From Candidatus Rokubacteria bacterium GWC2_70_16 (GTDB taxonomy: Bacteria; Methylomirabilota; Methylomirabilia; Rokubacteriales; CSP1-6), in contig MGBV01000029.1 in assembly GCA_001788415.1 (NCBI GenBank), positions 1-35,539 on the forward strand: 35,539 nucleotides of DNA, given 5' to 3'. Both the position numbers and the translations under genes were made by a program. This document shows positions 1 through 7,986 of this stretch, piece after piece. A model generated the notes under the pieces. It had not been told where the DNA came from. It saw only the letters and a program-made list of their open reading frames with translations, and made no database searches. The first letter of the stretch is position 1; every line of letters begins with the position of its first letter.

Positions 1-1
1 C

Positions 2-439
2 AACCCGGAGCGCATCCTGGTGGCCTCCATGTGCGTCGGGCTGGGCGAGTACGTGCTGGACAAGGGCGTGGAGTACGCGAAGGGCCGCCAGGTCTTCGAG
101 GGACCCATCGCCGCCTACCAGGCCATCCAGCACCCGATGGCGCTGGCCAAGGCGCATCTCGAGCTGGCGCTCCTGATGAACCGCCGCGCCGCCCGCCTCT
201 TCGACGGCGGCCAGGCCGCCGGCCCCGCGGCCAATATCGCCAAGCTGGCCGCCGCCGATGCGGCGCTCGAGGCCTTCGACATCTCGCTCCAGGCCCATGG
301 CGGCAACGGCTTCACCAGCGACTACGACCTGCTGGACATCTACTCCTTCCTCAGGCTCCAGCGCACGGCGCCCGTGTCGCGCGAGATGATTCTCAACTAC
401 ATCGGCGAGCATCTGCTCGGCATGCCCAAGTCGTATTGA
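2..439 (+). CDS. Acyl-CoA dehydrogenase, C-terminal part (5' end outside window)
   Basis: This is the last 145 codons of an acyl-CoA dehydrogenase; the frame is open from the first bases of the window, so the gene begins upstream. These FAD enzymes introduce the alpha-beta double bond into acyl-CoA thioesters and pass electrons to ETF. The visible part is the C-terminal helical domain: the segment KGRQVFEGPIAAYQAIQHPM is the family signature in which Q-x-I/V-Q-H-P packs near the flavin of the neighbouring subunit, and QAHGGNGFT is the second conserved block contacting FAD. The end LLGMPKSY is a normal family terminus, so the 3' end is intact. The substrate cannot be read from this fragment. 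The stop is TGA at 437-439. Confidence 0.93.
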   Translation, partial: NPERILVASMCVGLGEYVLDKGVEYAKGRQVFEGPIAAYQAIQHPMALAKAHLELALLMNRRAARLFDGGQAAGPAANIAKLAAADAALEAFDISLQAHGGNGFTSDYDLLDIYSFLRLQRTAPVSREMILNYIGEHLLGMPKSY

Positions 440-454
440 GCAGACACTGCCCGC

Positions 455-487
455 GGGGAAGTGATCCGGAAGTTCCTGAGCCAGTAG
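455..487 (+). pseudogene. Relic of the 3' end of an alpha/beta hydrolase gene
   Basis: Thirty-three bases reading G-E-V-I-R-K-F-L-S-Q-stop match 30 of 33 positions with the 3' end of the hydrolase relic at 1814-1846 (G-E-V-I-R-Q-F-L-S-Q-stop). No coding continuation is visible upstream, where the acyl-CoA dehydrogenase ends at 439. I read it as the last trace of a deleted homoserine O-acetyltransferase-like hydrolase gene, or of a short duplication. It has no expected function. Confidence 0.6.
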
Positions 488-507
488 CCTCGACGGAGGA
501 CAATCGC

Positions 508-1362
508 ATGCGTCTCCGCCCCGCCCCGCCGGTCCTCGCGGCCCTGGTGGCCCTGCTCATCCTGCCGCTGGTCGGTCCCGCCCGGGCCCAGCCGGCGCGT
601 CAGCTCGTGGAGCGCCCGGGCGTGACCCGCGAGGTCTTCGCGGAGGGTCGCGGGCCCCTGGTCATCCTGCTTCCCTCCCTCGGGCGCGGAGCCGAGGACT
701 TCGCCGACCTGGCCCGGCGCCTCGCCGCCGCCGGCTTCACGGCGGCGCGGCCGGAGCCACGGGGCATCGGGGAAAGCCGCGGGCCGCTCCAGGGCCTCAC
801 CCTCCGCGATTTCGCCGCCGACGCGGCGGCCGTGATCGAGGCCTTCGGGGCGGGGCCCGCCGTCGTGGTCGGCCACGCCTTCGGCAACCGCGTGGCGCGC
901 ATGCTGGCCAGCGACCGCCCCGAGCTGGTTCGCGCGGTGGTGCTCCTGGCGGCCGGCGGCAAGGCGCCCATGGACCCGTCCATCCGCGACTCCCTCACGA
1001 AGAGCTTCGACCTGGGGCTGCCGGAGGCCGAGCGGCTCGAGCACGTGCGCCGCGCCTTCTTCGCCCCGGGCCGCGACCCGGCCGTCTGGCGGGGCGGGTG
1101 GCACCGGGCGGTGGCGCTGGCGCAGGCCGCGGCGACGCAGGCCACGCCGCTCGAGGCCTGGTGGGCGGGGGGACGCGCGCCGATCCTCGTCGTCCAGCCC
1201 ATGGCGGACACGGTCGCGCCGCCGGTCAACGCGAGGATGCTGCAGGAGGACATCGGCCCGCGGGTGACCGTGGTCGAGATCCCCGGGGCGGGCCACGCGC
1301 TGCTGCCCGAGCAGCCGGAGGCCGTGGCGACCGCGGTCATCGACTACATCCGGGCCCGCTGA
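508..1362 (+). CDS. Exported alpha/beta hydrolase-fold protein with Ala at the nucleophile position
   Basis: A 284-residue protein starting at ATG 508, with a GGAGGA ribosome-binding site at 495-500; the frame is open further upstream but only this start has a good site. Residues 1-27 form a signal peptide (Arg-rich start, hydrophobic core, ending A-R-A before Q-P-A), so it should be periplasmic or secreted. The body has the alpha/beta hydrolase layout: oxyanion strand VILLPSLGRG, the nucleophile elbow, a late acid in MADTVAPP and a catalytic-type His in GAGHALLPEQP. The elbow reads G-H-A124-F-G instead of G-H-S-x-G, so the nucleophile is missing although the acid and His remain. It may be a non-hydrolytic family member such as a binding protein, or use a different chemistry. 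Neighbours give no clear substrate. Confidence 0.85.
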   Translation: MRLRPAPPVLAALVALLILPLVGPARAQPARQLVERPGVTREVFAEGRGPLVILLPSLGRGAEDFADLARRLAAAGFTAARPEPRGIGESRGPLQGLTLRDFAADAAAVIEAFGAGPAVVVGHAFGNRVARMLASDRPELVRAVVLLAAGGKAPMDPSIRDSLTKSFDLGLPEAERLEHVRRAFFAPGRDPAVWRGGWHRAVALAQAAATQATPLEAWWAGGRAPILVVQPMADTVAPPVNARMLQEDIGPRVTVVEIPGAGHALLPEQPEAVATAVIDYIRAR

Positions 1363-1576
1363 GGGGCGGAGCCCCGGTGGCGCGCTCGATCCTTCCCGCA
1401 GCGCTCCCCCCGGGACCTCTCACTACGCAGTACCAACGGATGATCCGCCGGCTGCTCGATGCCCACGCTGAACACCACTCGCGATCTCTCACGGCGCGCC
1501 CAGCACGGACGCGCGCAAAGGCCGCGCGCGCTGGTTAGCGCAGCCGGTAGATTGCGGGACAACGGCGAGCGGGGGA

Positions 1577-1846
1577 GAGCACAATAGGGCCAACCAGCTC
1601 TTCGTGACCGGCCACTCGGGATCGCTCGAGGCGGGGCTCGCGGACGTCAAGGCCACGGTCCTCCTCATCCGGGCCCGGTCCGGCCTGCGGCTCTTCCCCG
1701 CCCACGCCGAGCGCGTCATGGAGATCCTCAAGAAACAAGGGAAGCCCGTCGAGTACTTCGAGATCGAGGGGGACGGCGGGCACCTGGACGGTGCCATCCT
1801 CATCACGAAGGCCGGCGAAGTGATCCGGCAGTTTCTGAGCCAGTAG
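1577..1846 (+). pseudogene. Truncated homoserine O-acetyltransferase-like alpha/beta hydrolase (C-terminal relic)
   Basis: The frame encodes roughly the last 90 residues of an alpha/beta hydrolase of the MetX-like group: R-A-N-Q-L-F, then G-H-S-G-S-L-E-A-G-L, the strand D-V-K-A-T-V-L-L-I, the segment F-P-A-H-A-E-R-V-M-E-I-L and the catalytic His block E-G-D-G-G-H-L-D-G, ending I-R-Q-F-L-S-Q. The N-terminal two thirds, including the nucleophile elbow, are absent; upstream sequence back to 1363 shows no homologous coding. A GTG at 1604 could start an 80-residue peptide, but it has no convincing ribosome-binding site. The 3' end is nearly identical to the relic at 455-487. I interpret it as a gene remnant. 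Confidence 0.65.
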
Positions 1847-2340
1847 GCGCGTTGGGCGGCCGGCACCGTTGCGTCAGTGCGTCGGCTGCCCCCAGATGCC
1901 GCGAGGTGTCGGGGATGCTTACGATCGAGCGCCGCGTCGAGGAGCCCGGCCATGACGATGGGCTCCTGCCGGCCCCTGACACGGCTCCCCGGGGCGCACC
2001 TCCTGGGTCCTTTGGCCTATCACCCGACCTCTCATTGGCCAGCGCGCCCTTCCCGCGGGCCGCGGGGAGGTCCCCACGGCGGACCTGAGGACATCAGCGG
2101 AGCCGCCGGCGGGCTCGCTCCGCCTCTCGGGGCTTCCGACGCTTCGGAGAGGGTGTCCGGGATCTTTACGATCTTCGAATGGGGGCCCGCCGTCGAATCG
2201 ACGCGGCCCGCGGGGAGTTCCGCTGTGACAGGGATTTGGGCGGCCGGCGGCCGGCCGGGCATTTGTCTTGCTAGTAGTCATTTGGTTTCGTGTGGAGCAA
2301 TTCCCAAGCTTTGGGACGCTTCTTCGAGGGAGGGTCGATC
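1847..2340. other. 494-bp intergenic region upstream of the PEP-CTERM gene
   Basis: No convincing gene is present on either strand. The region holds a direct repeat, 1904-1926 and 2151-2173, sharing 19 of 23 bases (GTGTC, then GGGAT, then TTACGATC), and an 8-bp inverted repeat (AGGAGCCC at 1940-1947 with GGGCTCCT at 1960-1967). The last 70 bases before the ATG are less GC-rich, as expected for a promoter, but no unambiguous -35/-10 pair can be assigned. The repeats could be regulatory sites for the gene at 2341. Confidence 0.4.
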
Positions 2341-2979
2341 ATGTACGGACGCCGAGGGGTGCTCGTGCTGGGGATGGCCGCGATCCTGCTCGGGAGCGTG
2401 ACGGCAGCCCCCGCGAGCCTCATCACCAACGGGACCTTCGACACCCCTGTCCCCAGCAATGGCACCGGCGGCGGCTGGACGTCGCTGCATATCGACGGCG
2501 CCGGCGGGCACCGGACCACTGGCGGGAACCCCGATGCCATGTTCATCCTCAACGACGGCGGGGCGTCCGCGACGGACCCGACCATCAGCCAGCTGGTGTC
2601 GGGGCTCACCGTCGGCGCCGTCTATCTCATCGCGGGGGACTACGCGAACGAGTACGGCTGCTGCGGCAGCATCACGCATCTCTCCTTCGGGGTCTTGCTC
2701 GACGGAGCGGCCATCCTGGAGCTGACTGGCGCGCCGACCGACACCTTCATGCCCTTCTCGACGACCTTCACGGCGACGAGCACGAGCCACACGATCGGCC
2801 TGGCGGGGGAGCGGAACGGCTCCGACTACGAGGCCAAGATCGACAACATCGCGCTGACGCTCCAGACATCTCCGCCCCCGCCGCCCCCCACCGGCGTCCC
2901 GGAGCCCGCCTCGGTTCTCCTGCTCAGCGCGGGCTTGCTCCTGCTCGCGGGCGCTGTCCGGAGGCGCTCCCGGAGGTAG
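2341..2979 (+). CDS. PEP-CTERM sorting domain protein
   Basis: A 212-residue exported protein. ATG 2341 is chosen because GAGGGAGGG lies just upstream and the signal peptide (YGRRGVLVLGMAAILLG, cut after A-P-A-S) starts there. The mature part begins with L-I-T-N-G-T-F-D, a beta-sandwich opening common in carbohydrate-binding-like and DUF642-like extracellular modules, includes a C-C pair (YGCCGS) and ends with a proline-rich linker. The last 27 residues (186-212) are a textbook PEP-CTERM tail: V-P-E-P-A-S, a hydrophobic stretch and R-R-R-S-R-R. Family knowledge: an exosortase recognises this tail and routes the protein to the envelope or the exopolysaccharide matrix. No exosortase gene is in this window. 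The ligand is unknown. Confidence 0.9.
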   Translation: MYGRRGVLVLGMAAILLGSVTAAPASLITNGTFDTPVPSNGTGGGWTSLHIDGAGGHRTTGGNPDAMFILNDGGASATDPTISQLVSGLTVGAVYLIAGDYANEYGCCGSITHLSFGVLLDGAAILELTGAPTDTFMPFSTTFTATSTSHTIGLAGERNGSDYEAKIDNIALTLQTSPPPPPPTGVPEPASVLLLSAGLLLLAGAVRRRSRR

Positions 2980-3065
2980 GCCGAACCCTCAGCGGCCCCG
3001 GCCGGCCGCGTGGAGCCCTCGGGCTCCCGATCCGGGAGCCGCGACGGGAGCCCGGCGCTGATCCG

Positions 3066-4340
3066 TCAGCGCGCCGGCTTGCCGAGGCAGCAGCGCTTGT
3101 ACTTCTTCCCGCTGCCGCAGGGGCAGAGGTCGTTGCGCCCCGCCTGCCGGGTGGCGCTCTGATCTGCGGCCCGCACCTCCTGCATGAGGCGCTCCATGGG
3201 CTGACCGGCCCGCCAGACGGCGGCGAGGCGTTCGAGGGCCGGCCGGCTGTGCGCGAAGAAGCGCTTGAAGCCGGCGCAGAGGTAGTTGAGGCCGGGCTCG
3301 CCGTCGGGCGTCTTGATGAAGCGGTCCTTGGGGCAGCCGCCATTGCACAGGGCCAGCACGTCGCACTCCCGGCAGTAGCGGGGCAGGGTTTCCCGCTTGG
3401 CTTGGCCGAACCGGATCTGGGGCTCGCTGTCCAGGAGCGCCGCCAGGGGCGTCTCCCTGATGTTGCCGAGGCGGTGGGCCGGGTCCACGAAGTGGTCGCA
3501 CGCGTAGAAGTCGCCGTTGTGCTCCACCACCGGGACATCGCCGCACTCCTCGCGGAAGTGGCAGAGCGCATGCGGCAGCCCGCAGGCCGGACGCGCCGCC
3601 TCGTCGAAGAGCTGCACCGTGACGCGCCCCACGTCCTGGCGCACCCACTCGTCGAAGATCGCGCAGAGGAACTCCCCGTAGGCCAGCGGCGGGACCGAGT
3701 GCAAGGTCACCCCGCCCGAGCCGTCGCGCAGCGGCTCCACGAAGGGGAGGAACTGCAGATGCCGGGCGCCGATCTCCTTGAAGAAGCGGTACACCGCCAT
3801 GGGCGAGCCCGCGTTGTCGGCATGGACCACGCAGAGGATGTCGAGGCGCACCCGGTGCTGCTGGAGGAGGCGGAAGGCGCGCATGACGGCCTTGTGGGTG
3901 GGCTTCTGCCCCTTGGTCACGCGGTGCCGGTCGTGGAGCGCCTGCGGGCCGTCGAGGGAGAGCCCCACGAAGAAGCCCTCGGCGGCGAGGAAGCGGCACC
4001 ACTCCTCGTCCAGCGTGGTCCCGTTGGTCTGGAGCCCGTTGGTGATCTGCCGTCCCGCCGGCTGATGCTTGCGCTGGAGCGCCACGATCTTCCGGAAGTA
4101 GTCGAGCCCCAGGAGCGTCGGCTCGCCGCCATGCCACTGGAAGTTGATGAGCGGGCGCGGCGCGGCGGCGATGTGCTGGACGATGTAGGCTTCCAGCAGG
4201 TCGTCGGGCATCCGCGGCGCGGCGGCGTCGGGGTAGAGGCGCTGCTTGTCGAGGTAGTAGCAGTAGTCGCAGCCCAGGTTGCAGAGGGCGCCGATGGGCT
4301 TGACCATCACCTGGAACTCCCGCGAGGCGGCCGTCACCAT
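3066..4340 (-). CDS. Radical SAM/SPASM protein, anaerobic sulfatase maturase type, with C-terminal SEC-C motif
   Basis: A 424-residue protein. Cys20-Asn-Leu-Gly-Cys24-Asp-Tyr-Cys27 is the CxxxCxxC motif binding the SAM-cleaving 4Fe-4S cluster; QWHGGEPTLLG and TNGTTLDEEW are radical SAM core motifs. From about residue 255 to 350 lies a Cys-rich SPASM domain (PACGLPHALC, REECGD, YACDHF, CRECDVLALCNGGCP) binding two auxiliary clusters. This order and the start GALCNLGCDYCYYLDK are those of anaerobic sulfatase-maturating enzymes, which oxidise a sulfatase Cys or Ser to formylglycine. The last 24 residues add a SEC-C zinc motif (CPCGSGKKYKRCC). No sulfatase lies in the window, so the substrate protein is unknown. 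It is divergent from the DUF2236 gene, sharing a 57-bp gap. Confidence 0.9.
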   Translation of the reverse strand: MVTAASREFQVMVKPIGALCNLGCDYCYYLDKQRLYPDAAAPRMPDDLLEAYIVQHIAAAPRPLINFQWHGGEPTLLGLDYFRKIVALQRKHQPAGRQITNGLQTNGTTLDEEWCRFLAAEGFFVGLSLDGPQALHDRHRVTKGQKPTHKAVMRAFRLLQQHRVRLDILCVVHADNAGSPMAVYRFFKEIGARHLQFLPFVEPLRDGSGGVTLHSVPPLAYGEFLCAIFDEWVRQDVGRVTVQLFDEAARPACGLPHALCHFREECGDVPVVEHNGDFYACDHFVDPAHRLGNIRETPLAALLDSEPQIRFGQAKRETLPRYCRECDVLALCNGGCPKDRFIKTPDGEPGLNYLCAGFKRFFAHSRPALERLAAVWRAGQPMERLMQEVRAADQSATRQAGRNDLCPCGSGKKYKRCCLGKPAR

Positions 4341-4397
4341 ACGCCCTGATAGCGCCAGATGGGGGCCGCCCTGTCAAGCCTCGCCGCCCGAGGGATA

Positions 4398-5270
4398 ATG
4401 ACGGCCAGGGAGGCGGGCGTGACCGAGGGACGCGGGCCGGAGAGCGTGTCGTGGCGGCTTCACCGCGAGGTCGTGCTCCTCGCCGGCTGGGGGCGCGCCA
4501 TCCTGCTCCAGATCGCCCATCCCCTGGTGGCGTGCGGCGTGGCCGAGCATAGCGACTTCCTGCGGGAGCCGCGGGGGCGGTGGCACAGGCTCCATCGCAC
4601 CCTCCGCGCCATGCTGGCGCTCACCTTCGGCACCGAGGAGGAGCGGCAGCAGGCCGCGGCGGGGATCCGTCACATCCATGGGCGGGTGCACGGGCGGCTG
4701 CCCGAGTCTGCCGGTTCCTTCGCCGCCGGCACCGTCTACACGGCCGAGGACCCGGCGCTGCTCGGCTGGGTGCACGCCACGCTGGTGGACTCCTTCCTGC
4801 TCACCCACGAGCTGTACGTCGGCTCCCTCGAGCCCGCCGAGAGAGACCGCTACTGCGTGGAGGCCGCCGGCATCGAGCCGCTGCTGGGCATCCCCCCAGG
4901 CGTCCTGCCAAGGAGCATCGCGGCGCTCCGGACGTCCACGGAGGAGATGCTCGCGAGCGGTGCCATCGCCGTGACGCCGACGGCGCGGGCGCTGGCTGCG
5001 GCCATCGTGACGCCGCCGGTGCCGCTGATCGCGCGCCCGCTCCTGCCGCTGCTCCGGTTGCCCACGGTGGGGCTTCTCCCGCCGGCGATCCGCGCCGCCT
5101 ACGGCTTCCCCTGGGACGCTCGCCGCGACCGGGCGCTCCGCCTCTCGGCGGTAGTCGTCCGGCGACTGCTCCCGCTCTGCCCTTCGGTGATCAGGCACTG
5201 GCCGGCTGCCCGCGCGGCCTATGCTCGCGAGCGGCGCGGGCCAGCGCCTGGCGCCGCGGGCGCGGCCTGA
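4398..5270 (+). CDS. Oxygenase MpaB-family protein (DUF2236)
   Basis: A 290-residue protein of the DUF2236/MpaB family, known from the fungal MpaB oxygenase and bacterial latex-clearing-type relatives and thought to be haem or metal dependent. Visible family features are the N-terminal SWRLHREVVLLAGWGRAILL, AHPLVACGVAEHS with a conserved His, the arginine segment RGRWHRLHRTLRAMLALTFG, the second His region IRHIHGRVHG, and WVHATLVDSFLLTHELY. ATG 4398 is preceded by GAGGG; an upstream in-frame ATG at 4359 overlaps the presumed promoter of the divergent maturase gene and has no such site. The real substrate is unknown. Confidence 0.85.
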   Translation: MTAREAGVTEGRGPESVSWRLHREVVLLAGWGRAILLQIAHPLVACGVAEHSDFLREPRGRWHRLHRTLRAMLALTFGTEEERQQAAAGIRHIHGRVHGRLPESAGSFAAGTVYTAEDPALLGWVHATLVDSFLLTHELYVGSLEPAERDRYCVEAAGIEPLLGIPPGVLPRSIAALRTSTEEMLASGAIAVTPTARALAAAIVTPPVPLIARPLLPLLRLPTVGLLPPAIRAAYGFPWDARRDRALRLSAVVVRRLLPLCPSVIRHWPAARAAYARERRGPAPGAAGAA

Positions 5271-5271
5271 C

Positions 5272-6420
5272 TCAGCCGAGCGCGCCTGCCGTCCTGAGCG
5301 CCGCGATGTCGGCCGCCGAGAAGCCCCAGTCGCCGAGCGCCTCCTCCGTGTGCTCGCCGGGGCGGGCGGGCGGCCGCTGGATGGCCGCCGGCGTGCGCGA
5401 GAAGCGCGGCGCCGGCGCCGGCTGCTCGATGCCGTCCACCTCCACGAAGGTGCCGCGCGCGCGGTTGTGCGGGTGCTGGAGCGCCTCGGAGTAGGAGAGC
5501 ACCGGGGCGAAGCAGACGTCGCTGCCTTCCATGATGGCGCGCCACTCCTCTCGCGTCTTGCTCTTGAACGTCGCCGCCAGCCGCGAGCGCAGCTCGGGCC
5601 ATTGCGTCCTGTCCCACTGCTTGGGCAGGTTGTCGTCGGCGAGCCCGGTGAGGCGCATCAGCTCGCCATAGAAACGTTTCTCCAGTGAGCCGATGGCCAC
5701 GTACTTGCCGTCCTTCGTCTCGTAGACGTCGTACCAGGGCGCGCCCGAGTCGAGGACGTTGTCGCCGCGCTCCTCGCTCCAGGCCCCGAGCGCGCGGAGC
5801 CCGAAGATGGCCGTGGCCAGCGAGGCCGAGCCATCCACCATGGCGGCATCCACCACCTGGCCGCGGCCCGAGCGCGCCGCCTCGAGGAGCGCGCAGAGGA
5901 GGCCGAAGGCGAGGTACATGCCGCCGCCGCCGAAATCGCCCACCAGGTTGAGCGGCGGCACGGGCGGCCCGCCGCGGCGGCCGATGGCGTGCAGCACCCC
6001 CGACAGCGCGATGTAGTTGATGTCGTGGCCGGCGGCATGCGCCATGGGCCCGTCCTGCCCCCAGCCCGTCATGCGGCCGTAGACGAGCCGCGGGTTCACG
6101 GCCAGGCACTCGTCGGGTCCCAGCCCGAGCCGCTCCATCACGCCGGGGCGGAAGCCCTCGATCAGCGCATCAGCGCCCGCGACGAGGCGCTTGACGGCGG
6201 CGATCGCCGCCGGGTGCTTGAGGTCGATGGCCACCGAGCGGCGGCCGCGGTTGAGGAGGCTCTTCCGGGGGTCGCCGGCGAAGCCGATGTCGGCCTTGGC
6301 GGTGCGGTCCACGCGGAGCACCTCGGCCCCCATGTCCGACAGCATCATCGCGCAGAACGGTCCCGGCCCGATGCCGGCGATCTCGACGACCTTGATCCCT
6401 GCCAGCGGTCCCGTGCTCAT
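5272..6420 (-). CDS. CaiB/BaiF family CoA enzyme, alpha-methylacyl-CoA racemase-like
   Basis: A 382-residue class III CoA-transferase-fold protein. The opening IAGIGPGPFCAMMLSDMGAE and the pair His132 (GHDINYIALSG) and Asp162 (LVGDFGGGG) match the alpha-methylacyl-CoA racemases, whose catalytic His and Asp are likewise 30 residues apart; true CoA transferases carry a single Asp in a different motif. It should invert the alpha-carbon of 2-methyl-branched acyl-CoA esters so that S-specific acyl-CoA dehydrogenases can oxidise them, as needed for branched-chain or isoprenoid degradation. The start is just 14 bp from an inverted-repeat element in the divergent gap to the nitroreductase. Its 3' end meets the DUF2236 gene tail to tail. 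Confidence 0.88.
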   Translation of the reverse strand: MSTGPLAGIKVVEIAGIGPGPFCAMMLSDMGAEVLRVDRTAKADIGFAGDPRKSLLNRGRRSVAIDLKHPAAIAAVKRLVAGADALIEGFRPGVMERLGLGPDECLAVNPRLVYGRMTGWGQDGPMAHAAGHDINYIALSGVLHAIGRRGGPPVPPLNLVGDFGGGGMYLAFGLLCALLEAARSGRGQVVDAAMVDGSASLATAIFGLRALGAWSEERGDNVLDSGAPWYDVYETKDGKYVAIGSLEKRFYGELMRLTGLADDNLPKQWDRTQWPELRSRLAATFKSKTREEWRAIMEGSDVCFAPVLSYSEALQHPHNRARGTFVEVDGIEQPAPAPRFSRTPAAIQRPPARPGEHTEEALGDWGFSAADIAALRTAGALG

Positions 6421-6434
6421 TGCTCCTCCTCGAT

Positions 6435-6575
6435 GGGGTCAGGTCTTGCAATCCAACACGTAGCCCCGTCCCCGCCGCTGCTGTGCCAGCGGCGGTACAC
6501 GATGAACAGTGCGCTGACCCCTCTCACAATGCAAGCCCACACCCCTGCCGATGTTGGATTGCAAGACCTGACCCC
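6435..6575. repeat. REPIN-like inverted-repeat element, copy 1
   Basis: A 141-bp element bounded by perfectly inverted 24-bp arms, 6435-6458 (GGGGTCAGGTCTTGCAATCC...) and 6552-6575. The 93-bp core holds a 9-bp hairpin (CCGCCGCTG at 6472-6480 with CAGCGGCGG at 6487-6495). The same arms occur at 12264-12434, and the reverse complement of this core aligns with the core there (for example a shared GTACCG and GGGTCAG spacing), so it is one family inserted in opposite orientations. No transposase is encoded. It occupies the divergent promoter region between 6420 and 6632, so it may influence either gene. It resembles non-autonomous elements moved by REP-associated Y1 transposases; that link is inference. 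Confidence 0.85.
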
Positions 6576-6631
6576 GGCCGGACTAGGGCGTGTGATAGGG
6601 TGCTCCCATCCCATCGCGAGGAGGAGAGGTC

Positions 6632-7255
6632 ATGGACCATCAGCGGCTTGCGATGCCCGTCGGCGAGGCGATGTTCACCCAGCGCGCCATCCGGCGCTTC
6701 CGCCCGGACCCCATCCCGGTGGAGGATCTCCGGCTCATCCTGGAGGCGGCCTCCAAGGCGCCCAATGGCGGCAACAACCAGATCGCCCGGTTCCTGGTCG
6801 TCACGGACCGCGCGCTCATCCGGGAGTTCGGCGCGCTCTACCGCGAGGCGTGGTGGGCCAAGCGCTGGGACGATCACCGCTGGACGGGGCCCGCGGACAT
6901 CCCCGTCGAGGACCGCACCCACCGCTCGGCCATGGGCCTCGCGGAGGAGATGAAGGACGTCCCCTGCGTCGTCTTCGCGCTGGCGGAGCCGCCCGGGGCG
7001 GCCAACTCGGTGCTCCCGGCCTGCCAGAACCTCATGCTGGCCGCCCGCGTGCTCGGCATCGGCTCGGTCCCCACCACACTGCACGCCAAGGTCATGGACC
7101 GCTTCCGCGCCATGTTCGGCATCCCGGAGCAGGTCGCGTTCCACTTCTGCATCCCCCTCGGCTATCCGCGGGGGCAGTTCGGGCCCAACACCCGGCGGCC
7201 CACCTCGGAGACCACGTCGCTCGACCGCTGGGGCGCGCCTGTGCCCTGGGCCTAG
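6632..7255 (+). CDS. Nitroreductase family FMN oxidoreductase
   Basis: A 207-residue protein with the nitroreductase fold signature: T-Q-R-A-I-R-R-F-R-P at 16-25 (the phosphate-binding arginines for FMN), A-P-N-G-G-N-N-Q at 43-50, and the C-terminal dimer segment GIPLGYPRG-like (CIPLGYPRG). These enzymes use NAD(P)H to reduce nitroaromatics, quinones or flavins, and some members carry out dehydrogenations. A GAGGAGGAGAGG ribosome-binding site precedes ATG 6632. The gene stands alone on the plus strand behind the inverted-repeat element. Substrate is not predictable. Confidence 0.88.
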   Translation: MDHQRLAMPVGEAMFTQRAIRRFRPDPIPVEDLRLILEAASKAPNGGNNQIARFLVVTDRALIREFGALYREAWWAKRWDDHRWTGPADIPVEDRTHRSAMGLAEEMKDVPCVVFALAEPPGAANSVLPACQNLMLAARVLGIGSVPTTLHAKVMDRFRAMFGIPEQVAFHFCIPLGYPRGQFGPNTRRPTSETTSLDRWGAPVPWA

Positions 7256-7283
7256 CGGCCGGCTCCCGCCCGGCGGCCCGGCG

Positions 7284-7955
7284 CTACCCGATGTGGCGGC
7301 GCAAGAACTCCAGCGTGCGTGTGCGGGCGAGCGTCGCGCTGGGCGCGTGGTAGGAGGCGCGCTCGTCGCAGTTGAAGCCGTGCCCCGCGGGATAGAGGTG
7401 CACGGGGATGGCCGGGTGCGCGGCCATCACGCGCTGGTACTGCTCCGGCGGGATGGAGGCGTCGGTTTCGCCGAAGTGCAGGAGCACCGGACAGCGCGGC
7501 TGCTCCTCCACCGCCGCGGCGATGCCACCCCCGTAGTAGCCCACCGCCGCGGCCACGCCCTCGACGCGCGTGGCGGCCAGCCACGCGAGCGTCCCGCCCA
7601 TGCAGTAGCCCACCACACCCACCTGGAGGCCGGCCGCTGCCAGGGCGCGCACGGCGGCGCGCACGTCCTTGACCATGTCGTCCATGTCGACCTTGCCGCG
7701 GATGCTGCGCCCGCGCTCGAGGTCGTCCTGCGTGTAGCCCAGCATGATGCCGCGCTCCACGCGGTCGAAGAGCGCCGGGGCCAGCGCCACGTAGCCGTCG
7801 GCGGCGAAGCCGTCGCAGGTCTTCTGGATGTGAGGGTTGACGCCGAAGATCTCCTGGACGATGACGAGGCCGCCGCGGGGCTGGCCCCCGGGGGCCGCGC
7901 GGTAGGCGGAGAGGGGGTGGGCGTCCTCGGCGGTGAGGGTCAGGGTCTCGCGCAT
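7284..7955 (-). CDS. Dienelactone hydrolase family protein
   Basis: A 223-residue carboxymethylenebutenolidase-type hydrolase. The catalytic set is complete: Cys nucleophile in G-Y-C-M-G-G (about 118), the arming Glu in V-Q-E-I-F-G-V-N (about 35), Asp in G-E-T-D-A-S-I-P and His in A-G-H-G-F-N-C-D. Family members open dienelactones from chlorocatechol degradation, though many relatives act on other esters. An AAAGGAG site precedes ATG 7955. It follows the PilZ gene by 31 bp on the same strand and is probably co-transcribed with it and amrS. Confidence 0.9.
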   Translation of the reverse strand: MRETLTLTAEDAHPLSAYRAAPGGQPRGGLVIVQEIFGVNPHIQKTCDGFAADGYVALAPALFDRVERGIMLGYTQDDLERGRSIRGKVDMDDMVKDVRAAVRALAAAGLQVGVVGYCMGGTLAWLAATRVEGVAAAVGYYGGGIAAAVEEQPRCPVLLHFGETDASIPPEQYQRVMAAHPAIPVHLYPAGHGFNCDERASYHAPSATLARTRTLEFLRRHIG

Positions 7956-7986
7956 GAGCCAGGCTCCTTTCCCGGAGGGGAGGATC

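Noticed and set aside
31-507. Extension of the 508 hydrolase upstream to position 31
   Set aside because: The region overlaps the acyl-CoA dehydrogenase in another frame, and the signal peptide and ribosome-binding site place the start at 508.
2268-4349. Long plus-strand open frame across the maturase gene
   Set aside because: It is antisense to a gene with clear radical SAM, SPASM and SEC-C motifs; high GC content leaves such frames open by chance.
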